Source: CAZOEL01 sp964578835 (GTDB lineage Bacteria > Desulfobacterota > Syntrophobacteria > Syntrophobacterales > Syntrophobacteraceae). Taken from it: a stretch of DNA of 64,000 nt. Positions 56,811 to 64,000 of the stretch are shown piece by piece. Every line of letters begins with the position of its first letter. Within the stretch, counting starts at the first letter, position 1. The notes under the pieces were generated by a model, which was given only the letters and a program-made list of their open reading frames with translations, was not told the DNA's origin and did not search any database. The DNA lies in the NCBI GenBank assembly GCA_964578835.1, contig CAZOEL010000030.1:1-64000 (forward strand). Direction: 5' to 3'. A program made the position numbers and the translations under genes.

Positions 56811-57335
56811 ATGTTTATACGAGAAATCACTAAAAAAGAGCATGCGACCGGAAAGGTCTACGTCTACCACAGGCTCATGGAGGCTCATCGTACTCCCAAG
56901 GGGCCACGTCAGAGGATCGTCCTTGATCTCGGGAGGCTTGAGATCCCGAGAGAGCAGTGGAAGACGCTTGCAGACCGCATCGAGCAAATCCTCACGGGCC
57001 AGAGAAGTCTTTGGCCCGTGGCCGAATCCATAGAGAGCCTGGCCGAGGAGCTTGCAAGGAAGATCAAAAGAAAAGAGAGGCTCTCTCTGCCGGCCTCTGC
57101 CGTGGCGGAAGAAGACCCTCAGTTGGAGACGGTCGATCTTGCCACCCTTGCCATGGAGGAGGCGCGTTGCATCGGAGGAGAGGCTTTGGGCCATTGGGCC
57201 TTCAAAAGCCTCGGATTTCCCGAGATGCTCGGGAATCCCCTTACTATCCATACCATGCCCCCACCCTATACCCAATTTATACATCATATCACGAAGTGGC
57301 CGAACCCGAATCATCCAGTTTGTTTTTGGGAGTAG
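56811..57335 (+). pseudogene. Truncated IS1634-family transposase, N-terminal fragment
   Basis: From MFIREITKKEHATGK onward the sequence matches the N-terminal region of IS1634/ISH3-like DDE transposases (VYVYHRLMEAHRTPKGPRQR; LDLGRLEIPREQWKTLADRIEQIL). Homology fades near residue 145 and the frame ends at 57335. The catalytic DDE core is absent, so this is a remnant. Confidence 0.75.
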
Positions 57336-57674
57336 ACCGCCGTCTTTTTCTTCCTTTTTTCATCCTGCATTAGCGTCCCTCTTCTGCCCCATGACCTTTG
57401 TCTCTTTCACCCAGTTTCTCCCAGACCTCTATATGGCCGCTCCATCCACTGGATTATGACTGCTCTCATCGGTGGGGAGGACAAGGAATTCAATACTGTT
57501 GAATTAAGCATTTTGGAGCTTCCCCCGCCTCCCGGAGCACCATTAATTGGGAGGTCTTTTGGTGACGCGGAACTGCGCGGACCTGGCGGATTTCGGCCTG
57601 TAATATCTCACCCGCGCAATCGCCTGGAGGATCTCCGAGAATATCTCGACAGCCCTTTCCCTGTGATGGCGTTG
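57336..57674. other. Non-coding region after IS remnant
   Basis: About 340 bases with no convincing gene. A plus-strand frame at 57456-57767 overlaps the gntP-like gene antisense and lacks recognisable features. Probably remnant island DNA. Confidence 0.4.
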
Positions 57675-59126
57675 CTAGAGCGCCCCGAGAAGTATGCCAA
57701 GGACGATCAGGACGATCAGAGAGAGGAGAGGGGAGAGGACTGCCACAACGAAGATGTCTTTGTATGATTCGCGGTGTGTGAGTCTGCAGATCGATAGCAG
57801 TGTGATGACGGCGCCGTTGTGAGGCAGGCTGTCGAGGCCACCAGTGGCCACCGTCGTGACCCGGTGCATGAGGTCCATCGATATGCCGGCCTCGCTTGCC
57901 ATCTGAACGTAACTCGGTCCCAGGGTCTGCAGCGCGATGCTCATGCCTCCTGAGGCCGAGCCCGTGATGCCCGCAAGGATATTCACCGAGACGGCCAGCG
58001 AGACAAGGGGATTGAAGCCGCCAATTCTCAACACTCCCGCTCGGATGATTTCAAAGGCTGCAAGCGATGCAATGACGGCGCCGAAGCCCACGAGGCTCGC
58101 GGTGTTGAAGATGGGCAGCACGGAACCGTTGGCCCCCGTGTCCATGGTCTCCAGAAACGAGGTGAGACGCTTGCGGTTTAGAATACACAGCGCCAGGATC
58201 GAAATGACCAGAGCTGCGATGATGGCCCAGATGCCTCTGACCGCGCTCACGTCCGTCTCTCCATAATGCGGCAGAGCCAGATAGGTGGTGTCCATCGCCG
58301 GAATTATCAGCATGCTGAAAAGATAGTTCAGGGCTATTACCAGCACGATGGGAGACAGAGCAATCCAAAAGTCTGGAATACCTGCAGGCGCAGGCCTTTC
58401 ATTGAGTTCTACGATGTCGAATCCTTCGCCCTCGGCATGTTCGCGAAGCATCCGATCCGCCCTGGGGCTCTCATCCGAGTGGTTTCCGTAGCCCTCTTCG
58501 CGCATCATGGCCGATCGGTACTGCCGGTTGAGCCACATCATGCCCAGGCTGAACATAATGGCTGCCGTCATGATGCCAAGAAACGGCGCGGCAAAGGGGG
58601 TGGTCCCGAAAAAGGGCATGGGAATGGCGTTCTGAATGGCTGGTGTCCCCGGCAGGGCGGTCATGGTGAAGGTGAAGGCGCCCAGCGCAATGGCGCCTGG
58701 GATCAGCCGCTTGGGAATGCCGTTTTCCCGGAACAGGGAGGCTGCGATGGGGTATATGGCGAAGGCCACTACGAACAGCGACACTCCTCCGTAGGTGAGC
58801 ACCGCGCAGGAGAGCACTACGGCCGGAATGGAGCGCTCTCTACCGAATCTCGCGATGGTCCAGCGGGCAATGGACTGCGCCGAGCCACTGTCGTCCATGA
58901 GTTTGCCGAAGATGGCTCCCAGCAGGAACAACGGGAAATATTGGATGATGAACCCCCCGGATGCTCTCATGAATACCTGGGTATAGCTCGCCAGAACAGG
59001 CGCGCCGCCCTCGAACAGCACCGCCACAACGGCCATGAGCGGCGCGAGGATGAGCACGCTGACGCCCCGATAGGCAAGATATATGAGAAGCGCCAGTGCG
59101 ACGATGATACCGATTAAGCCTGTCAA
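57675..59126 (-). CDS. GntP-family permease
   Basis: A 483-residue membrane protein with about twelve hydrophobic segments matching GntP/citrate-gluconate transporters (PLFLLGAIFGKLMDDSGSAQSIA; NILAGITGSASGGMSIALQTLG). It has a TTG start preceded by GGAGGGATGA. Substrates in the family are gluconate and related acids; no sugar-acid kinase lies nearby. It is followed upstream by the patatin gene, 12 bases away, so the two may be co-transcribed. It is apparently intact inside a decayed region. Confidence 0.85.
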   Translation of the reverse strand: MTGLIGIIVALALLIYLAYRGVSVLILAPLMAVVAVLFEGGAPVLASYTQVFMRASGGFIIQYFPLFLLGAIFGKLMDDSGSAQSIARWTIARFGRERSIPAVVLSCAVLTYGGVSLFVVAFAIYPIAASLFRENGIPKRLIPGAIALGAFTFTMTALPGTPAIQNAIPMPFFGTTPFAAPFLGIMTAAIMFSLGMMWLNRQYRSAMMREEGYGNHSDESPRADRMLREHAEGEGFDIVELNERPAPAGIPDFWIALSPIVLVIALNYLFSMLIIPAMDTTYLALPHYGETDVSAVRGIWAIIAALVISILALCILNRKRLTSFLETMDTGANGSVLPIFNTASLVGFGAVIASLAAFEIIRAGVLRIGGFNPLVSLAVSVNILAGITGSASGGMSIALQTLGPSYVQMASEAGISMDLMHRVTTVATGGLDSLPHNGAVITLLSICRLTHRESYKDIFVVAVLSPLLSLIVLIVLGILLGAL

Positions 59127-59138
59127 ATCATCCCTCCT

Positions 59139-60161
59139 TCATGTCTGAAGATATACGGATTCGATGTCAAGCGTGGAGCGGTTGCCGATGTGCTCGAAGT
59201 TTTCGTCAAGCCATGCCCCCGTGGTGCGGTAGCCCACGTCGTGGAGGTGCTCCAGAAAAGCCCATTCCGTATTGAGCTTGCTCGATACACTCAGGGGCTC
59301 GAGCTCCACGTCTGCGTTGATGCGATGAAAGAGCGCATCCTTGTAGAACTGATCCTCGAGGTTGCCTACTTCGATGAGTTTCTTGAGCAGCGAGATGGAG
59401 CGCACTTCTTTTATCAGGCTGGCGTTGAAAGTAATCTCGTTGATACGGTTGAGGATGTCCGAAGCCCGGCGGGGAATCTCGTCGCGATAGATGGGGTTGA
59501 TCTGAACGATCACCAAGTCCCGGGCCTCGCATTGCTCCACCAGAGGGAACAGAGCCGGGTTGCCCATGTAGCCTCCATCCCAGTATGCCTCTCCGTCGAT
59601 CTCCACCGCCTGGAAGATAAATGGCAGGCAGGCCGAGGCCATGATCATGTCCGCGGTCATCTCTTCGCGGCGGAAGATCTTGAGTTTGCCCGTGCGCACG
59701 TTGGTCGCAGCCACGAAGAGCTTGATTCCTTCAGCGTGGCGGACATGGGAGAAGTCTACCAGGTTTTCGATGAGACTCTTGACCGAATTGAGGCCGAGCG
59801 GGTTGACTTCATAGGGCGACACCAGCCGCGAGAGCATGTCCCAGAAGAGATAACCCGGAGAATAGTCCAGTGTCCAGCGGCCGAGCAGACGATCAAACAG
59901 GGTTCGCTGAAAGGGCGAGTATCGTCCGGCTTCGCTTACTCTGCGCCAGAAGCGGTTCAATGCCCCCCGGGCGCCATCCTTACCACCGCGATCGAGTCCG
60001 TCAGCAACGACAACTGCGTTCATGGCGCCAGCGCTCGTGCCGCTGATTCCCTCGATCTTCACGCGGTCATCCTCGAGCAAACGGTCAAGAACTCCCCAAG
60101 TGTATGCCCCGTGGGCGCCTCCACCCTGCAAGGCCAGCTCAATCAGTTTTGGCTCCGGCAT
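59139..60161 (-). CDS. Patatin-like phospholipase
   Basis: A 340-residue patatin-domain lipid hydrolase with oxyanion hole GGGAHGAYTWG near residue 13, catalytic Ser in GISGTSAGAMNA near residue 45 and the catalytic DGGYMG near residue 195. The start is the ATG at 60161, with GGAGG eight bases upstream. The reading frame is open for another 280 codons upstream, but that part encodes an unrelated P-type ATPase fragment, so the long frame should not be read as a fusion. Confidence 0.9.
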   Translation of the reverse strand: MPEPKLIELALQGGGAHGAYTWGVLDRLLEDDRVKIEGISGTSAGAMNAVVVADGLDRGGKDGARGALNRFWRRVSEAGRYSPFQRTLFDRLLGRWTLDYSPGYLFWDMLSRLVSPYEVNPLGLNSVKSLIENLVDFSHVRHAEGIKLFVAATNVRTGKLKIFRREEMTADMIMASACLPFIFQAVEIDGEAYWDGGYMGNPALFPLVEQCEARDLVIVQINPIYRDEIPRRASDILNRINEITFNASLIKEVRSISLLKKLIEVGNLEDQFYKDALFHRINADVELEPLSVSSKLNTEWAFLEHLHDVGYRTTGAWLDENFEHIGNRSTLDIESVYLQT

Positions 60162-60284
60162 AACGCCAACCTCCAGCTTTCTCAATACGGTGGATACAGT
60201 GGGTCCTTCGGGACCCGGTACACACCTCTTGATCCGGCTCTGTCCGAAGATGAAAAAATGAGAGCTCGCTCCATAGCCACGAAA

Positions 60285-61272
60285 TATGTCTATAGGTTGT
60301 CCTCGTGTCAATACTTCATCGCGCTTCGACATGCCTTTGGTGGCAATGGAAAGCGCCACGGTCAGGGCCACCGGCAGTCCTTCGGGAATCGCCGAAATCG
60401 CGAGAGCCACAACAAAAAAGAAGATCTCGGCCGGCTCGTAACCCTGGAAATGGAGCAGCAGGGCAAGCCCCGCACTGATGAGCACCACGAGCAGGCTGAT
60501 ATGTCTGATGAATTTCTCCATTCGCAATACCAGGGGAGGCTTGGCGCTTTCCGATTCAGCAACTGTTTCCGCAATCATTCCCACCTGGGTCCCGCTCCCG
60601 GTGGCCACCGCGATTCCCGTCCCGCGGCCCGAAGTGATGGTCGCGCCGGCAAAGGCCATGTTGTGGCGCTCGCTCACTCCCATGCTTTCGGCCAGGAGCC
60701 CGGTGCGTTTTTCGGCGGCCATGGACTGCCGGTCAAGAAGCTTTCGTCCGCCGCGAGATTGTTCACATGAAGAAGGCGAAGGTCCGCGGGCGCCTTGTTG
60801 CCAGATTCCAGAAGCACAAGGTCTCCGGGCGCCACCTCTTCCGAAGGGATTTCCACCTCTCGGCCGCCCCGCCGCACGGTTGCCTTGATCTTCACAACAG
60901 GCTTTGCAGAGTTGCCGCACTCTTTTCGGCATTGTACTCCTGGTAAGCCCCCAAGCCGCGGTTGAGCACAATGACGATGAAAATGAAGAGGGATTCACTC
61001 GCTTCTCCGATGGCAATGGATGCCACGGCTGCGGCCATGAGGATGAATATCAGCGGGTTGAGCACCTGGTGAAGCAGAATAGCCCAAACGGTGGGCGGTT
61101 TCTTGGTGGGCAGCGCATTGGGTCCGTAAAAGGCAAGTTGATGAGCTACTTCCTCATCATCCAGGCCTTCAAGACTGCTTTGAAGCTTTCCGTGAACATA
61201 CTGTTCATCCAGGGCATGCCAGGCTTCTTCACACAGTCTGTCCGCGCATTTCTTATCTTCCATGCCGCGCAT
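60285..61272 (-). pseudogene. Truncated, frameshifted P-type cation ATPase
   Basis: The N-terminal half of a Ca2+/cation-transporting P-type ATPase, broken by a frameshift near 60893 (after ATLQSLL, then KIKATVRRGG) and another near 60735 (DESFLTG then MAAEKRTG). It holds the N-terminal cytoplasmic domain, TM1-2 region, actuator domain and TM3-4 (AISAIPEGLPVAL). The sequence stops before the DKTGTLT phosphorylation site, and the ATP-binding domain is absent. Non-functional. Confidence 0.88.
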
Positions 61273-61398
61273 CCTGTCTCTTTTCCTTCAGTTCAACAAA
61301 ACGTCGAGCCCGTTGAAGTCGTGGTCCGTCCTGCAAGAACCAGTAGGAGAGTAAGAAGCGTCATGAAAAAGGCGGTTCTTTAGGATATTCATAATGTT

Positions 61399-61539
61399 CT
61401 ATTCTCCTTGTAGAAAGGTGTCCAGGGTGGCTACGTAAAACATCCCAATCGACATGACGATGTTGGCAAAGATCGTTACAAGGACTGAGAGGCGACTCTT
61501 CCAGAGAAACTCTTCAAACACATGCTCAATTCCGCTCAT
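61399..61539 (-). pseudogene. YqhA/UPF0114-like fragment, 46 codons
   Basis: A short frame resembling the N-terminus of YqhA-family membrane proteins (IEHVFEEFLWKSRLSV followed by a hydrophobic helix and MFYVATLDTF), ending at a stop after 46 residues instead of the usual 160-180. It lies between the ATPase and ftsH remnants. The assignment is by eye only. Confidence 0.45.
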
Positions 61540-61582
61540 TCTACCGGGGTGCCCCCGCTGCACCAACCTGCTCAAGCCAATT

Positions 61583-62545
61583 CTAACGGGCGACCGTGGT
61601 CCTAGTGCCCTGAATGGCAGCGGACCCTTCGATGATCTCGTAGAATCTCGCAGCCTCCATCACTTCCAGCTGGAGGAGCTCCCGTGCAATCTCCTCCAGG
61701 AGTGCTACGTTGCGTGAAAGGAGCTCCCGCACGGCAGCCGCTCGCTCGCCGACGAGCTCCTTCACTTCTTTATCCAGCCTGGCAGCCGTCACTTCGCTGT
61801 ACTCCTTGCCGATCAGTGGAGCCTGCTCGGGGCTGAGGAACATGGGCCGATTCTGTCTGGGATATGTGGAGAGGCCAAGGGTTTTTCCCATCCCATATTC
61901 CAGCACCATCGCCCGGGCAATATCGGTTGCCCTCTGCAGGTCATTGTGAGCGCCCGTCGAGATTTCTCCAAAGGAGACATCTTCCGCCATGCGGCCGCCG
62001 AGAAGAACATCGATTTTGCCGAGGAGCTCCTGCCTCGTCATCAGATAGCGATCTTCCGTCGGCAGCTGCTGAGTGTATCCCAGAGCTCCGATACCGCGAG
62101 GAATGATCGAGATCTTGTGGACCGCATCCGCACCGGGAGTGAAGGCCGCCACGAGGGCATGCCCTGTTTCATGGTAGGCAACGATTTCCTTTTCCTTGGG
62201 ATTGATCACCCGGTTTCTCTTCTGAAGGCCGGCTATGATCCGGTCCACCGCCTCGTCAAGGTCCTCCATCTCCACTGCGGATTTGTTCTTTCGCCCGGCG
62301 AGCAGTGCCCCTTCGTTCATAATGTTGGCAAGATCTGCTCCCGAAAACCCGGGGGTCTTTCGGGCAATCACCTCAAGGTCTACATCCGGCGCCAGTTTGA
62401 TTTTTCTGGCGTGGATCTTTAGAATAGCCTCCCGTCCTAGTACATCGGGCCTGTCGACCAGAACTTGGCGGTCGAACCTTCCAGCTCTTAGGAGAGCAGG
62501 GTCCAGGGTCTCCGGCCGGTTTGTCGCAGCCATCAGGAAGGCTGT
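61583..62545 (-). pseudogene. ftsH: 5'-truncated ftsH (AAA+ zinc protease)
   Basis: The C-terminal part of FtsH, about 320 codons: end of the AAA+ domain with the second region of homology (ATNRPETLDPALLRAGRFDR), the zinc protease motif HETGH, and the late Asp helix (ISTGAHNDLQRAT). The N-terminal transmembrane segments, Walker A and Walker B are missing; homology begins near 62545, where integrase sequence begins on the other strand. Probably not functional. It reads into the YqhA and ATPase remnants on the same strand. Confidence 0.88.
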
Positions 62546-62554
62546 TGAAAGGGA

Positions 62555-63270
62555 GGTAATCGAGCGAAACTCTTTTGAGCGTGGAAAATCCTTGTTGGTG
62601 AAGGAGAACAACAGGCGCATTCATTTTCTCACTGAGGATGAGATTGAAAAACTTCTCAATGAATGCCCGAAACAGGTCCGTCAGATTGTAGCCTGTGCGC
62701 TAAACACGGGCATGAGGAAGGAAGAAATCTTGAGCCTCCAATGGTCACAGGTGAGGAGTGGTTTCATTTACCTTCAAAAGACTAAAACGAATGAGGCGCG
62801 GCAGATCCCAATAAATGATGAACTGGACATGCTTTTTGCAAAGATCCGGAGGCAAAACGGTTTCAGTGGCGAGCATGTTTTTAATGTTCCCTAAGGGAGA
62901 GGATAGATTAAAGGGGCCGGAGCCAATGCGGAAAAGGGAGGGACCTGAACCCATGTCGGACCGAGTGAAAAATGTGAGAACGTCTTTTCAGGCAGCACTC
63001 AAGCTGGCTGACATAGATGACTTCAAATTTCACGATCTTCGCCATACTTTTGCAAGTCATTTCATCATGCGCGGCGGGAACCTTAAAGACCTTCAAGAGA
63101 TCCTGGACCACAAATCCATGACCATGACCCTCAGATATGCCCACCTTACTCAAGAGCACAAAAAGAAGGCGGTCAATCTCCTGAATGGACTGACCGCCTG
63201 TGGAAGGAAAAGCGATGACTGTCACAAAACTGTCACAACCTCAAATGCGCCACTTCATGCCACTCGCTAA
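62555..63270 (+). pseudogene. Truncated and frameshifted tyrosine recombinase (integrase)
   Basis: Phage-type integrase catalytic domain. From about 62555 the frame gives NNRRIHFLTEDEIEKLLN and the first catalytic Arg (NTGMRKEEILSL), then stops at about 62894. The rest continues in another frame from about 62893 with HDLRHTFASH, GH-equivalent DHKSMTMTLRYAHL (Tyr nucleophile) and ends at 63270. The N-terminal arm- and core-binding domains are missing. It lies 16 bases from a tRNA gene. Confidence 0.88.
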
Positions 63271-63286
63271 CCCCTTGAAATTTTAG

Positions 63287-63360
63287 CGCCCCCGACAGGA
63301 CTCGAACCTGTGGCGCCGAGATTAGGAATCTCGTGCTCTATCCGCCTGAGCTACGGGGGC
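63287..63360 (-). tRNA. tRNA-Arg(CCT)
   Basis: A complete cloverleaf: acceptor GCCCCCG/CGGGGGC, anticodon stem-loop with anticodon CCT (63324-63326), T-arm GGTTCGAGTCC. CCA is not encoded. Its 3' end faces the integrase remnant, the usual arrangement for a tRNA used as attachment site. Confidence 0.97.
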
Positions 63361-63608
63361 TTCCTCATGAAAACGCTTCATCCATAACATAGATGAGGAT
63401 CTTCTGTCAATCCATCAGCCCATGTCTTGCAGCAATTCCTATTTCTATGATGATTGCCTTTGAAGTCCTATTGTCTATCTCCCAGCCAGGAAACTGTGCA
63501 ACGAAGGAGTTGGGCGAAAAAAGACGCGCTCGCCACACTTGCCTTTTCCACTTCAAAATGAGAATAGCTGCTCGCCTCGATCATGAAGAAAAGCGCCGGC
63601 ATTAAAGA

Positions 63609-64000
63609 CTATATTTTGTAGGAAGGACGTTGCTTTCTTTTATGCCTGCCCGAGATCATGCCGATGAGCCAACCGCAAAACAACACGGCGGCGCCCAGGA
63701 TGAACCATTTAATCTTCTGAGACATTTTAAGATTTTCATTTTCTTTGAGCAGCGTCTGGTTTGTCTCCTGCAGAGAAGTCAAGGCTGCCTTCGAAGAGTC
63801 AAGCTCCTCTTTTAACTTCAGGTAGTTGCTCGATCCGGATTTCAACTCTCCGTAACTTGATTCAAGCTTGGCGGCTTTGTCCATTAGCTCCTTTTCGCGT
63901 TGGATTAGATCGTTCTTTTCCTTCCCAAGGAGAGCGATTTGTTCTTTGAGAGCAGCGTTTTGGTTTTCCAGACTTCTCGATTGGAGCGACTCCGGCGAAT
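63609..64000 (-). CDS. TIGR04211-like SH3/coiled-coil membrane protein, 3' end
   Basis: Partial: the frame remains open to the end of the window, so the N-terminus lies beyond it. What is visible is about 130 residues: a long Glu/Lys/Leu-rich coiled coil, then one transmembrane helix (WFILGAAVLFCGWLIGMI) and a short basic tail (RHKRKQR). This matches the C-terminal half of TIGR04211/YgiM-type proteins, which carry an N-terminal signal peptide and bacterial SH3 domain. Envelope role likely; the exact function is unknown. Confidence 0.75.
   Translation of the reverse strand, partial: SPESLQSRSLENQNAALKEQIALLGKEKNDLIQREKELMDKAAKLESSYGELKSGSSNYLKLKEELDSSKAALTSLQETNQTLLKENENLKMSQKIKWFILGAAVLFCGWLIGMISGRHKRKQRPSYKI

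Noticed and set aside
57456..57767. 103-codon plus-strand frame
   Set aside because: Its 3' end is antisense to the GntP permease and it shows no domain.
58266..59117. 283-codon plus-strand frame antisense to the GntP permease
   Set aside because: His/Gly/Arg-rich translation typical of an antisense shadow; the minus-strand permease has clear homology.
59190..60770. 526-codon plus-strand frame
   Set aside because: Antisense to patatin and ATPase remnants; no domain signatures.
1..64000. CRISPR array or large-scale phage structural genes
   Set aside because: No regularly spaced direct repeats and no capsid, tail or terminase-like proteins were seen.

Overview
The window looks like a chromosomal segment of a free-living anaerobic bacterium of the deltaproteobacterial type (Desulfobacterota/Thermodesulfobacteriota, for example a Syntrophobacter-like sulfate reducer or syntroph). 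This is inferred from gene content: many PAS-rich hybrid histidine kinases, [NiFe]-hydrogenase maturation genes, several radical SAM proteins, sigma-54 regulators and a DUF362 ferredoxin-like protein. No rRNA or taxonomic marker gene is present, so the assignment is tentative.

Layout. 0.2-4.8 kb: a PflX-like radical SAM protein, then two tandem histidine kinase/receiver pairs. 4.9-10.8 kb: an old-yellow-enzyme oxidoreductase, a methyltransferase, an MFS transporter, an HMG-CoA-lyase-like protein and a sigma-54 activator. 11-17.7 kb: small conserved or hypothetical proteins, a PreP-type M16 metalloprotease, a PC4/p15-like DNA-binding protein, an exported SYLF protein and a lysine-2,3-aminomutase-like radical SAM enzyme. 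17.9-47.5 kb: a dense signalling region with receiver proteins, a receiver-PP2C phosphatase, a receiver-TPR protein, five multidomain histidine kinases (one of 2302 residues with two receivers and a degenerate C-terminal helical tail), a chemotaxis receptor and a sigma-54 response regulator. It is interrupted only by an amidohydrolase and an AmpG-like permease. 47.7-54.4 kb: a minus-strand operon hypA-hypB-hypF-hypD-hypE followed by a second PflX-like radical SAM gene. hypC is absent and hypF overlaps hypD.

54.4-63.4 kb is a decayed mobile or island region. It holds long non-coding gaps with large inverted repeats, a DUF362 ferredoxin-like gene, a truncated IS1634-type transposase, and an intact GntP permease and patatin. 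These are followed by a frameshifted and truncated P-type ATPase, a truncated YqhA-like gene, a 5'-truncated ftsH, and a truncated and frameshifted tyrosine recombinase lying against a tRNA-Arg(CCT). The last feature is the 3' part of a TIGR04211-like SH3/coiled-coil membrane protein that runs off the window.

How it works together: the hyp operon would build the NiFe(CN)2CO site of hydrogenases encoded elsewhere. The signalling block probably feeds several phosphorelays; orphan receivers without output domains suggest cross-talk, and the only complete HPt domain visible belongs to the 1043-residue kinase. The right end reads as an integrative element inserted at a tRNA-Arg gene and then eroded.
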